From NCBI RefSeq assembly GCF_900156175.1, contig NZ_FTMV01000001.1, positions 1-64,000 on the forward strand: a DNA stretch of 64,000 nt, read 5' to 3'. Position numbers and translations under genes: made by a program. The notes under the pieces were generated by a model. The model saw only the letters and a program-made list of their open reading frames with translations. It was not told where the DNA came from and searched no databases. This DNA comes from Janthinobacterium sp. TND4EL3 (GTDB taxonomy: Bacteria > Pseudomonadota > Gammaproteobacteria > Burkholderiales > Burkholderiaceae_D). Positions 44,119 to 52,531 of this stretch are shown piece after piece. Positions within the stretch are counted from its first letter, which is position 1. Each line of letters starts with the position of its first letter.

Positions 44119-45324
44119 ATGATCAAAAATACATTCCTGCCGCTGTGGGCCTGGGGCGGCATCGTGCTGCTGCTGGTCTGCCTGTCGCGCATCAGCATCG
44201 ATATCTATTTACCCTCGCTGCCGGCCATGGCCGATGCCCTGCACGCCAGCGATGCCCAGTTGCAACTGACCCTGAGCCTGTTCATGGCCGGCTCGGCCGC
44301 CTCGATGCTGGCCTGCGGGCCGCTGGCGGACCGCTGGGGACGCCGTCCCGTGCTGCTGGCCGGCACGGGCATTTTTGTGCTCGCCAGCATCGTCTGCACC
44401 GTGACTTCCGATGTGCACGTGCTGATCGCCGCGCGCGTGCTGCAGGCGTTCGGCGGCTGCAGCGGCACCATCATCGGCCGGGTCATGGTGCGCGACCGCT
44501 TCGATCCCGCCACGCAGGCACGCATGCTGGGGCAAATTTCGATGGCGATGGGCTTGTCGCCGATCCTGGCGCCGCTGGCCGGCAGCATGATTGACGCGGC
44601 ATTCGGCTGGCGCGCCGTGTTCGGCGTGCTGTGCCTGCTCGGCGCGCTGTCGCTGTGGCTGATCGCCGCCTGGGTGCCGGAAACCAGGCCGGCCAGCGTT
44701 GTGCCACAGGGCAATACCCTGGCACTGTACCGCCGCCTGCTGGGCGACGCGTATTTCCTGCGCTATGCGCTGGCCATCGGCTGCGTGTACTGCACGTATT
44801 TCCCCTTCATCGCGGAATCGTCCGTACTCTTGCAAAGGGGCATGCACCTGTCGCCCGGCGCGTATGCGCTGGTGTTCGGGCTGACGGTGAGCGGCTATAT
44901 CGCGGGGTCGAGCCTGTTCCGCGCGCTGGGACCGCGCCTGGGCGCCGACCACATGCTGGGCGTGGCGGTGCTGCTCAATGTGGCGGGGGCGGCCAGTTTG
45001 TTGCTGGCGGGTACGTTGGCGCCGCGGCACGTGGCGTCGCTGGTGGCGCCCATGCTGCTGGTAATGGTGTCGGTGGGCATGGCGATTCCCGCCTGCCAGC
45101 TGGCCGTGCTGCAGCCATATGGCGCCCGGGCGGGCAGCGCCTCGGGCCTGTTCTTCTTCGTGCAGATGGCAATCACGGCCGCCTGCGGCGCCGTCATCGC
45201 CGCCATCACGGACGGCAGCGAAAAACCGCTGCTGTGGGTGACGGCGGCGGCCAGCGCCGCCTTCGCCCTCGTGTGGCTGCTGACGAAGCGCAGCAGCAGC
45301 GTGGCCGAAGCCGAGCTTACATGA
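44119..45324 (+). CDS. Bcr/CflA-type multidrug efflux transporter (MFS)
   Basis: A 401-residue, 12-helix transporter. The N terminus (SRISIDIYLPSLPAMADAL) and LADRWGRRPVLLAG in the first cytoplasmic loop are typical of the Bcr/CflA branch, which exports drugs, sulfonamides or dipeptides. TTTGGA precedes ATG 44119; a longer frame from 44023 includes sequence overlapping the regulator's start and is unlikely. It is divergent from the MocR gene. The stop overlaps the convergent ybeD stop by eight bases. Confidence 0.9.
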   Translation: MIKNTFLPLWAWGGIVLLLVCLSRISIDIYLPSLPAMADALHASDAQLQLTLSLFMAGSAASMLACGPLADRWGRRPVLLAGTGIFVLASIVCTVTSDVHVLIAARVLQAFGGCSGTIIGRVMVRDRFDPATQARMLGQISMAMGLSPILAPLAGSMIDAAFGWRAVFGVLCLLGALSLWLIAAWVPETRPASVVPQGNTLALYRRLLGDAYFLRYALAIGCVYCTYFPFIAESSVLLQRGMHLSPGAYALVFGLTVSGYIAGSSLFRALGPRLGADHMLGVAVLLNVAGAASLLLAGTLAPRHVASLVAPMLLVMVSVGMAIPACQLAVLQPYGARAGSASGLFFFVQMAITAACGAVIAAITDGSEKPLLWVTAAASAAFALVWLLTKRSSSVAEAELT

Positions 45325-45592
45325 CGATCTTGACCATCGGGTGGGCCGACAGCGCCGAATACAGCGCATCGAGCTGTTCGCGGCTGATGGCGCGCACGGT
45401 GACGGTCAGGCCCGTGTAATTGCCCTTGCCCGACGGGCGCTCTTCCAGGCGCCCGACGTGGAAGGTCGGATCGTGGCTGACGACCAGTTCGAGGATGGTG
45501 GGGGCGAAGTCGACATGCGTCGGCCCCATCACCTTGATGGGAAAATCGCTCGGATATTCGATCAGCGATTCGCTGGGGGGGATGGCTTGCAT
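45317..45592 (-). CDS. ybeD: YbeD / DUF493 family protein
   Basis: A 91-residue ACT-like protein of uncertain role, usually found just upstream of lipB. The body reads LIEYPSDFPIKVMGPTHVDF and ends LDALYSALSAHPMVKIVM, as in the family. GGAGT sits seven bases before ATG 45592; a longer frame from 45715 has no ribosome site or similarity. Here a MocR gene and a transporter separate it from lipB-lipA on the same strand. Confidence 0.9.
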   Translation of the reverse strand: MQAIPPSESLIEYPSDFPIKVMGPTHVDFAPTILELVVSHDPTFHVGRLEERPSGKGNYTGLTVTVRAISREQLDALYSALSAHPMVKIVM

Positions 45593-45713
45593 AAGGACTC
45601 CAATCAGTGCCGGTAAGAACAGGCGGCGCGGCTGAAGCGCGGCGGCTGCATAAAAGCGTATTGTAGCCAACTTTAAGGGCCGGCGCCCGCCGCCATGGCG
45701 CCGGCGGCAAGGC

Positions 45714-45740
45714 AAAAAAAAGCCAGCTGGCTAAGCTGGC
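45714..45740 (-). terminator. Rho-independent terminator after the FecR/tryptophan-rich gene
   Basis: On the minus strand GCCAGC, a 7-nt loop and GCTGGC (forward 45722-45740) are followed by T8 (forward A8 at 45714-45721). The region 45593-45908 between ybeD and the large gene otherwise shows no gene. Confidence 0.75.
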
Positions 45741-45908
45741 GGAAAACTATTTCGTTTGGACAAAATAGCCGGAAAAGTCAATGCTGTCACTTGGAGGATA
45801 AGCAGTGGTCGTACTGTAAGCAAAATACGGCGGCTTTGCCTCCGGCATGTGACGAACTGCACATTTTTCGGCTTGAACGTCGATACGGCGCGACAGACGG
45901 CATGGCCG

Positions 45909-47780
45909 TCAACGCTCCACTTCCTGCATCCGGCCATTGCGGCCGGGATTGCCGCGCTCATTGCCTCGTTCATTGCTGCGTTCACGGGGCGGATTGGGAC
46001 GCTCGGCACTGCGCGCTTCCTGGGGCGGACGCGCGGCAGGGGCCGGCGGCGGCGCAGGGCGCGGGGCGGCCACGGGCGGCGGCGCCGGCAACGATGGCGG
46101 CGGGGCCGTCTGCAGCACCTCGCGGCGGGGGCCACGCTCTGCGCGCTCCCAGCGGTTGCCGTCCGGACGCGGTGCCTCGGCAGGACGCTCGATGACAGGG
46201 CGCGGCTGCGGCCGTTCGGCGCGGGACCATTCGGCGCGGGGCCGTTCCTCGCCGCGCCAGCCGGGGCGGGCCACATGGTCTTGCACCGGTGGCAAGGCCG
46301 GCACCGCAGGCATCACGGGCTGGGCCGGCATGGGTGGATGCTGCGGCTGTTGCGGCTGTTGCGGCTGTTGCGGCTGTTGCGGCTGCGCCGGCACGGGCGG
46401 CCGGTTCGGCTGCATGGGATGCGGCGCCAGGTGCGTCTGGCCCTCGTCCGTCTGCAAGCGGCCAGGGCGGTTGACCCAGTCGCGCCGGGGCTCGCGCTCG
46501 CCGCGCGGCGCCTCAACGGGGCGCTGCCAGTTGCCGGCCGGCGCAGGCGCCGTACTCAGCGGCAAGCTTTGCATGACGGGCGGCGGCATGGTGGTGCGGT
46601 TACGGCGCGGTACGTCGACCGTGCGCTGCCCGCCAAACCGCTCGCCCGGCAGCATGGTCATGCCTTCGCGGCGTTCGCGTTCTCCCTGCTGCCCCATGAC
46701 GGGGCGGCGGCCGTCGGCGTAGCGGTTGATGCGGCGTTCATAGTCGGCACTGGCGCGGTAGCCGGGCACGTAGCGGTCGCGCGGCGACAGGGGGAACCAG
46801 CCGACGCCGGGCGCGGGCCGCTGGCCATGCTGCGGCCAATGGTTGCCGCCGACCCAGCCCACCAGCGCCGGCGCCCACGGCACGCGCGCGCGCTCGCGGC
46901 CGGGCGCCCAGCCCCAGCGGTGGCCCAGCAGCACCCAGCGGCCGTAGTGCGACGGGGCATAGCCCCACGGCGCATTGTCGACCCAGGTCCAGCCCCACGG
47001 CGCGATCCACGTCCAGCGCCCGTCGCTGTATGGCACCCAGCCGGCCGGCACCGCGCTGGGCAGCCACAGGGGGCCATATTCCGCGTCGTCCTGCCAGGCG
47101 CCGTAGCGGTCCAGTTCTTCATAGCCTGTCGTATCGTCCGTGACATAGCGCAAGGCCGGCGCGGAGGCGGGCAGGGCTTCGGGCCAGTTGTCGAACGCCA
47201 CGCGCTGCACGGACCCCGTGCGCAATTCCTCATCCGTCAGCTCGGCGCGCTTGCCGGCACGCAAGGTCACGCTGCCCGTCGCGCCATCCACGTCGGCCGC
47301 GCCGTCGAGCACGCTGATGACGCTGGTGCCGGGCGGGCGTTCCGCTTCGATGCGCACCCAGCCCGGCTGCGTGAGGATCACGCGGGCCTGGGCCGTGGTC
47401 AGCTCGAAGCCGCGCAACGCATCGGGATTGCGCACGCGCACGCTGACGGTGCCATAGCTGAGGTGCAATTTGAAACTGTCGTCATCGAGCTCGCTCACTT
47501 CCAGCTCGGAATCGCCATCGAGGCGCACGGCGGCCGCGCCCACGCGAAACTCGGCCAGCGCGCCGCGCAGGGTGCTCAAGCGGTTATCCGTCGTAACGGG
47601 CCAGTTCAAGAGGGCGTTTTGCGCGTCGCCGTCGCCGGCGCGCACCAGCACTTGCCCTTCGACGGTGGAAATGCGGCCCACGCGGGCGGGCGGGTCCTGC
47701 GCCAGGGCCAGCGTGCACGCCGACGACAGCAGCACGGCGCACACGGTGTTCAGGAGGGGGGAAGACAGGATAGGACGCAT
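45909..47780 (-). CDS. FecR-domain protein with a tryptophan-rich DUF6600-type region and proline/arginine-rich tail
   Basis: A 623-residue exported protein with a signal peptide (VCAVLLSSACTLALA). Residues 30-200 contain a FecR-like beta domain (VGRISTVEGQVLVRAGDGDA ... LRAGKRAEL). A central segment (about 225-330) is rich in Trp and Tyr (GRWTWIAPWGWTWVDNAPWG, HYGRWVLLGHRWGWAPGR), as in DUF6600 proteins. The last 250 residues are low-complexity Pro, Gln, Arg and Glu, including a QPQ repeat. No catalytic motif is visible, and no ECF sigma gene is beside it, so classical FecR signalling is unlikely. It may be a wall- or surface-associated structural protein. Confidence 0.8.
   Translation of the reverse strand: MRPILSSPLLNTVCAVLLSSACTLALAQDPPARVGRISTVEGQVLVRAGDGDAQNALLNWPVTTDNRLSTLRGALAEFRVGAAAVRLDGDSELEVSELDDDSFKLHLSYGTVSVRVRNPDALRGFELTTAQARVILTQPGWVRIEAERPPGTSVISVLDGAADVDGATGSVTLRAGKRAELTDEELRTGSVQRVAFDNWPEALPASAPALRYVTDDTTGYEELDRYGAWQDDAEYGPLWLPSAVPAGWVPYSDGRWTWIAPWGWTWVDNAPWGYAPSHYGRWVLLGHRWGWAPGRERARVPWAPALVGWVGGNHWPQHGQRPAPGVGWFPLSPRDRYVPGYRASADYERRINRYADGRRPVMGQQGERERREGMTMLPGERFGGQRTVDVPRRNRTTMPPPVMQSLPLSTAPAPAGNWQRPVEAPRGEREPRRDWVNRPGRLQTDEGQTHLAPHPMQPNRPPVPAQPQQPQQPQQPQQPQHPPMPAQPVMPAVPALPPVQDHVARPGWRGEERPRAEWSRAERPQPRPVIERPAEAPRPDGNRWERAERGPRREVLQTAPPPSLPAPPPVAAPRPAPPPAPAARPPQEARSAERPNPPRERSNERGNERGNPGRNGRMQEVER
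46342..46386. repeat. Five 9-bp tandem repeats within the proline/glutamine tail
   Basis: Five consecutive units of TGCGGCTGT (the last with one change) encode PQQ triplets on the minus strand. Unit length is a multiple of three, so copy-number change would keep the frame. Confidence 0.9.
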
Positions 47781-47895
47781 GGCAGCGCTCCAGGCAGGAC
47801 TACAAGGAAGACATGCTACTGATTACATCCGCATCGTGCGGGCATCGCAAGCGGGCTTACAAATGTTTGCATCTTGGCTTGCATATGGCCTTGGC

Positions 47896-48537
47896 TCAGG
47901 ATGCCGCCTGGCTGCCCCGCTTGACGAAGAACAAGGCCGTGCCGACGGCCACCAGCAGGCCGCCGAAGAAGCGGTTCTGCTTCTTCACGGCGCGCGCGTC
48001 GCGGAAAAAACGCTGCATCGACGAAGCCAGGAAGGCGTAGCCGTGCATGACGAGCAGGTCGATCGTGCACATGGTGACGGCCAGGATCAGCAGCTGCGGC
48101 AGCAGCGGTGCCGTGGGGCTGATGAATTGCGGCAACACCGCCACCATGAAGATGATGCCTTTCGGATTCGTCACGTTGGTCAGGAAACCCGTCAGCACGC
48201 GCCGGCGCAGCGACGGCAGCACGGCCGCCGCATGCAGGTCGCCCGTCACCGCCACCCTGGCGCGCCATTGCGACAGGCCCAGGTAGATCAGGTACAGCGC
48301 GCCCACCGTCTTGACGATATTGAACGCCACTTCGGAAGCGAGCAGCAGGGAACCGACCCCGGCGCCGGCGATGCCCAGCACCACGAGCAGCCCCAGCTGC
48401 AGGCCCAGGATGGTGGCGCTGGCCCTTCTGACCCCGTACGACAGGCCGTGCGACATCGACAGCACGGCGCCCGATCCCGGCGAGACGGCGATGATGGAAG
48501 CGGCGAAGACAAAGGCGATCCAGGTGGCGAAATGCAT
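47896..48537 (-). CDS. LysE/RhtB-family amino-acid exporter
   Basis: A 213-residue inner-membrane protein with about six helices. The N-terminal pattern FAASIIAVSPGSGAVLSMSHGLSYGVRRA and the later LTNVTNPKGIIFMVAVLPQFI are hallmarks of LysE/RhtB exporters of lysine, threonine or homoserine. The substrate is unknown. It starts about 180 bases from the divergent yedI gene and ends 115 bases from the FecR-like gene's start on the same strand. Confidence 0.9.
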   Translation of the reverse strand: MHFATWIAFVFAASIIAVSPGSGAVLSMSHGLSYGVRRASATILGLQLGLLVVLGIAGAGVGSLLLASEVAFNIVKTVGALYLIYLGLSQWRARVAVTGDLHAAAVLPSLRRRVLTGFLTNVTNPKGIIFMVAVLPQFISPTAPLLPQLLILAVTMCTIDLLVMHGYAFLASSMQRFFRDARAVKKQNRFFGGLLVAVGTALFFVKRGSQAAS

Positions 48538-48657
48538 GCGGTGTCCAAAAAATGGTGACGAGAAGCAATTTTAACCCGGTCAGTGCGGCCCTGCCGGCCT
48601 TCGCTGAGGTAAGATCAGGGTCGTGCTTTTCCTTGCCGTACAACCAAGAACAACATC

Positions 48658-48717
48658 ATGAAAAACAATACTTTCCAAGCTCCAACATTCCCTGCCACCG
48701 CCACGGGAGCGCGCTGA
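48658..48717 (+). CDS. Possible 19-codon leader peptide ahead of yedI
   Basis: ATG 48658 opens a 19-codon frame ([19 protein letters not shown]) that stops one base before the yedI ATG and covers its ribosome site. Translational coupling is possible. The peptide has no run of one amino acid that would suggest attenuation, and its own ribosome site is weak, so it may be chance. Confidence 0.2.
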   Translation: MKNNTFQAPTFPATATGAR

Positions 48718-48718
48718 G

Positions 48719-49666
48719 ATGGCCGGCTCCAGCCTGCTGGCCCTGCTCGACGACATCGCCAGCATCCTCGATGACGTTTCCCTGATGACCAAGGTGGCCG
48801 CCAAGAAGACGGCCGGCGTGCTCGGCGACGACCTGGCCCTGAATGCGCAGCAAGTGGCCGGCGTGCGCGCCGAACGCGAACTGCCCGTCGTGTGGGCCGT
48901 CGCCGTCGGTTCACTGAAGAACAAGGCCATCCTCGTACCCGCCGCGCTGGCCATCAGCGCGTTCGCGCCGTGGGCCATCACGCCGCTCTTGATGGTGGGC
49001 GGCGCCTACCTGTGCTTCGAGGGTTTCGAAAAGATCGCCCACAAATACCTGCACCCGGACGACAGCCACAAGGCCGAGCTGGCGCAGGCGCTGCGCGACC
49101 CGCAAGTCGACCTCGTGGCCCTGGAAAAGGACAAGATCAAGGGCGCCATCCGCACCGACTTCATTTTGTCGGCGGAAATCATCGTCATCGCCCTGGGCAC
49201 GGTGGCCACGGCCACCTTCGCCGAGCAGGTGGCCGTCGTCGTCGGCATCGCCCTCCTCATGACGGTGGGCGTGTATGGCCTGGTGGCGGGCATCGTCAAG
49301 CTCGACGACGCGGGCTTTTACCTGGCGGCGCGCAAGGGCGCGGGCGCGCTGATGGATGGCGTGCGCGGCTTTGGCCGCATGCTCGTGTCGGCGGCGCCGA
49401 AACTGATGAAATTCCTGTCCGTGGTGGGCACGCTGGCCATGTTCATGGTGGGCGGCGGCATTCTGACGCACGGCTGGCCGTGGGCCAGCGCCATGCTGCA
49501 CCATGCGGAAGAAGCGGTGGGCAGCGTGGCCGGCATCGGCCCCGTGCTGGCCGCCGTCACGCCCAGCCTGATCAACGCGGTGGCGGGCGTCATCGCCGGC
49601 GCCCTGGTGCTGGCCGGCGTCACGGCCGTGTCGGCTTTGTTGCGCATGATCAAGCCAAGCAAATAG
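48719..49666 (+). CDS. yedI: YedI / DUF808 family inner-membrane protein
   Basis: A 315-residue membrane protein. The start [43 protein letters not shown] is strongly conserved in DUF808, followed by several hydrophobic segments and the conserved [16 protein letters not shown]. The function is unknown. GGGAG lies 12 bases before the ATG. The next plus-strand gene starts 84 bases later. Confidence 0.9.
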   Translation: MAGSSLLALLDDIASILDDVSLMTKVAAKKTAGVLGDDLALNAQQVAGVRAERELPVVWAVAVGSLKNKAILVPAALAISAFAPWAITPLLMVGGAYLCFEGFEKIAHKYLHPDDSHKAELAQALRDPQVDLVALEKDKIKGAIRTDFILSAEIIVIALGTVATATFAEQVAVVVGIALLMTVGVYGLVAGIVKLDDAGFYLAARKGAGALMDGVRGFGRMLVSAAPKLMKFLSVVGTLAMFMVGGGILTHGWPWASAMLHHAEEAVGSVAGIGPVLAAVTPSLINAVAGVIAGALVLAGVTAVSALLRMIKPSK

Positions 49667-49750
49667 GCTTTCTGGTCTGATGGAGCGGCAGGCGCATCCG
49701 TGCCTGCCGCTCCGGCCATGCCGGCGGCGCCGTCCGTCCATGGAGACCCT

Positions 49751-50182
49751 ATGCGGACTTCCCCCGTCCCACGCCCCAGCAGCGCCTTCATCGGCGCTTC
49801 CTGGGCGGCATTGCTGATCGGCATCGTCACTTATCTGTCCGGCCTGTGGAACGCCACGATGGCGCTCAACGAGAAGGGCTATTACTTCACGATCCTCACC
49901 TACGGCCTGTTCGCCGCCATCCCGCTGCAAAAATCCGTGCGCGACCGCGCGGAAGGCATCGCCGTGACGGGGATTTACTTTGGCCTGTGCTGGATTTCCG
50001 TGCTGCTGGCCTTGCTGTTATTGACGGTCGGCCTGTGGCACGCTAATCTGCAAAACAGCGAAAAGGGTTTCTATGCCATGGCGTTTTTACTCAGCCTGTT
50101 TGCCGCCGTGGCCGTGCAAAAGAATGTGCGCGACGTGGCGCGCGCCTCAGCCGCCGCAACCGCCGAGGCGCAGGGAACCTAG
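49751..50182 (+). CDS. YiaA/YiaB-like inner-membrane protein (YiaAB domain, duplicated)
   Basis: A 143-residue protein with four hydrophobic helices arranged as two copies of the YiaAB two-helix unit: [27 protein letters not shown] and [27 protein letters not shown]. The repeated EKG(Y/F)Y and QK(S/N)VRD motifs show an internal duplication. GGAG precedes the ATG. Function unknown; family members are linked loosely to envelope stress. Confidence 0.85.
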   Translation: MRTSPVPRPSSAFIGASWAALLIGIVTYLSGLWNATMALNEKGYYFTILTYGLFAAIPLQKSVRDRAEGIAVTGIYFGLCWISVLLALLLLTVGLWHANLQNSEKGFYAMAFLLSLFAAVAVQKNVRDVARASAAATAEAQGT

Positions 50183-50227
50183 CGGCCGCCCATGTGTCTA
50201 TGTGGGTATCCGGGTGGGGGAAAGGTG

Positions 50228-52336
50228 ATGAGCGACCTGCAGAAACGTTTACAGATGGCGCTGGACGCGGCGCACATGGCGATCTGGGATTCGCGCCTCG
50301 TCAATGGCCAGGTCATTGACGGCACGGTCAGCTGGTCGGCCAGGGGCGCCGCGCTGCTGGGACTGGAGGAACGTGCGCTGACGCAACCGTTTCGCAGCTT
50401 TCTCGACTGCGTGCACGCGGACGACCGCGACAAGGTGATCAACGTGCTGCAGGATGGCGTGCGCCGGCGCGACGGCTACGCCCTGCAGTACCGTGTCGTC
50501 TGGCCCGACGACAGCGAACACTGGCTGGCGGCCAAGGCGCAGGTCTTCATGGATGGCGGCGGCCAGCCGGAGCGCACCCTGGGCATCATCTGGGATGTCA
50601 CCGAGCACATGGCGCGCGAAATCATGATCGCCGAGCGCAAGGAACTGGCCGAAGTGACACTGAGCTCCATCGGCGACGGCGTGATGACCACGGACCCGCA
50701 GGGCAAGACGCGCTACCTGAACCGCGTGGCCGAACAGTTGACGGGCTGGAGCAACGACATGGCGCAGGGACAGGACATCCAGGATACCCTGAGCCTGCTC
50801 GATGAACACACGGGCCAGGCGCCCGAGCACGTGGCCATCAAGTGTTTGCGCCTGCGCCAGGCCATCGGCATGTCCACGCACACGCTGCTGCTCACGCGCG
50901 AAGGGCGGCGCATCGCCATCGAGGAATCGGCCGCACCGATCTGGTCGCGCGACGGCGACATCCTCGGCGCCGTCGTCGTGTTCCGCGACGTCAGCCACGA
51001 ACGCAAGCTGAGCCAGGAACTGTCATGGCAAGCCACGCACGATATGCTGACGGGCCTGCTCAACCGGCGCGAATTCGAACACCTGGTGGCCGGCGCCCTG
51101 CACACGGCCAAGCAGGACGGCCACGTGCATGCCTTGCTGTACCTGGACCTGGACCAGTTCAAGGTCATCAACGACACCTGCGGCCACGGCGCCGGCGACG
51201 TGCTGCTGCAGCTGCTGGCGAAGATGCTGCAGGGACGCATGCGCGACAGCGACATCCTGGCGCGCCTCGGCGGCGACGAGCTGGGCGTGCTGCTGCCGCA
51301 TTGCCCGCTCGACCATGCGCGCCAGATCGGCGAACAGCTGCGCCAGGCCGTGCGCGAATTCCGCTTCGCCTGGGACGAACGCAGCTTCGAGCTGGGCGTG
51401 AGCATCGGCATCGTGGAAATCAGCCAGGACAGCAAGTCCATGAGCGAGCTGCTGAGCGCGGCCGACCAGGCCTGCTACCTGGCCAAGGAGCAGGGCCGCA
51501 ACCGCCTGCACGTGTACCAGGAGGCCGACGTCATGCTGGCGCAGCGGCATGGCGAAATGCTGTGGATTTCACGCCTGAACGAAGCCTTCACGCACGACTA
51601 TTTCCGCCTGTACGCCATGCCCATCGTGCACCTGCGCGACCGCCCCGAATACCACGACGAAGTGCTGATCCGCATCCGCAACGGCAAGGGTGACCTGATC
51701 CTGCCCGGCACCTTCATTCCCGCCGCCGAACGCTATGACATGATGCTGTCCATCGACCGCTGGGTCATCCGCGCCGTCTGCCAGCATATCCAGAGCGTGC
51801 GCGACAGCCTGCCGCCGCTGGAAGCCATGGCCGAAAGCCGCCGCCGCGCGCCGGCCCTGTATTCCGTCAACCTGTCGGGCATGTCGCTGGCCGACACGGG
51901 CCTGCACGACTACATCACCGGGCAGTTCGTGCAGTACGCCGTCGCGCCCGAGCAGATCTGCTTTGAAATCACGGAAACGGCCGTCATTGCCAACCTGCCC
52001 CAGGCGCAGGTGTTCATGCACAAGCTCAAGGCGCTGGGCTGCCGCTTCTCGCTCGACGACTTCGGCAGCGGCTTTTCCTCGTTCGGCTACCTGCGGGCCC
52101 TGCCCGTCGACTACCTGAAGATCGACGGCGTCTTCGTGCGCGACATCGCCAGCAACGCCGTCAACCGGGCCATGGTCAAGGCCATCAATGAAGTGGGCCA
52201 CGTGATGGGCTTGAAAACCGTGGCCGAATACGTGGAAAACGACGCCACCCTGGCCATCATCCGCGAACTGGGCATTGACTACGCGCAAGGCTACGCCGTG
52301 GGCGGCTTGCGGCCGCTGACGGCGGGCGTGGATTAA
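50228..52336 (+). CDS. PAS-PAS-GGDEF-EAL protein with variant catalytic motifs
   Basis: A 702-residue cyclic-di-GMP protein without a membrane segment. Two PAS sensor domains (about 1-135 and 140-260) precede a GGDEF domain whose signature is LGGDELGVL (Phe changed to Leu) and an EAL domain. In the EAL domain the name motif reads EVL (HDEVLIRIRNG), while NLSG, EITETAVI, DDFGSGFSSFGYLRALPVDYLKID and the later acids are intact. Phosphodiesterase activity is therefore plausible; cyclase activity is doubtful. GGAAAGG precedes ATG 50228. It is upstream of the aerotaxis-like receptor gene. Confidence 0.9.
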   Translation: MSDLQKRLQMALDAAHMAIWDSRLVNGQVIDGTVSWSARGAALLGLEERALTQPFRSFLDCVHADDRDKVINVLQDGVRRRDGYALQYRVVWPDDSEHWLAAKAQVFMDGGGQPERTLGIIWDVTEHMAREIMIAERKELAEVTLSSIGDGVMTTDPQGKTRYLNRVAEQLTGWSNDMAQGQDIQDTLSLLDEHTGQAPEHVAIKCLRLRQAIGMSTHTLLLTREGRRIAIEESAAPIWSRDGDILGAVVVFRDVSHERKLSQELSWQATHDMLTGLLNRREFEHLVAGALHTAKQDGHVHALLYLDLDQFKVINDTCGHGAGDVLLQLLAKMLQGRMRDSDILARLGGDELGVLLPHCPLDHARQIGEQLRQAVREFRFAWDERSFELGVSIGIVEISQDSKSMSELLSAADQACYLAKEQGRNRLHVYQEADVMLAQRHGEMLWISRLNEAFTHDYFRLYAMPIVHLRDRPEYHDEVLIRIRNGKGDLILPGTFIPAAERYDMMLSIDRWVIRAVCQHIQSVRDSLPPLEAMAESRRRAPALYSVNLSGMSLADTGLHDYITGQFVQYAVAPEQICFEITETAVIANLPQAQVFMHKLKALGCRFSLDDFGSGFSSFGYLRALPVDYLKIDGVFVRDIASNAVNRAMVKAINEVGHVMGLKTVAEYVENDATLAIIRELGIDYAQGYAVGGLRPLTAGVD

Positions 52337-52418
52337 GCGCAGCAGGCAAGCAGTACCTTTAAAACCATGCCGCATTGCTATCGCTAAATGCGTGCAAGCA
52401 CGACCAATCTGGAGGATT

Positions 52419-52460
52419 TTGATCTACATCAATAAATTTGCCTAAGCGACTCCTTACACT
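52419..52460 (+). promoter_or_regulatory. FNR/ANR box and promoter for the aer-like gene
   Basis: TTGATCTACATCAA (52419-52432) is a perfect TTGAT-N4-ATCAA FNR-type box. A -10 TACACT (52455-52460) starts 22 bases further on, which puts the box centre at about -41.5, the class II activation position. It lies 100 bases before the receptor ATG. Confidence 0.8.
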
Positions 52461-52531
52461 GATCTCCGTTCTTGCAATCGTGCAAGTCTTACCCACCAAT
52501 TGCTTATTTAACTGATCAGGAAGCCGCGACC

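Noticed and set aside
46342..46386. Short direct repeats resembling a CRISPR-like array
   Set aside because: Units are 9 bp with no spacers and encode PQQ in a low-complexity tail.
45756..47822. A 688-codon plus-strand open frame
   Set aside because: It is antisense to the FecR/tryptophan-rich gene. That gene has a signal peptide and domains; the antisense frame begins beside its terminator and is Arg/Gly/Ala-rich.
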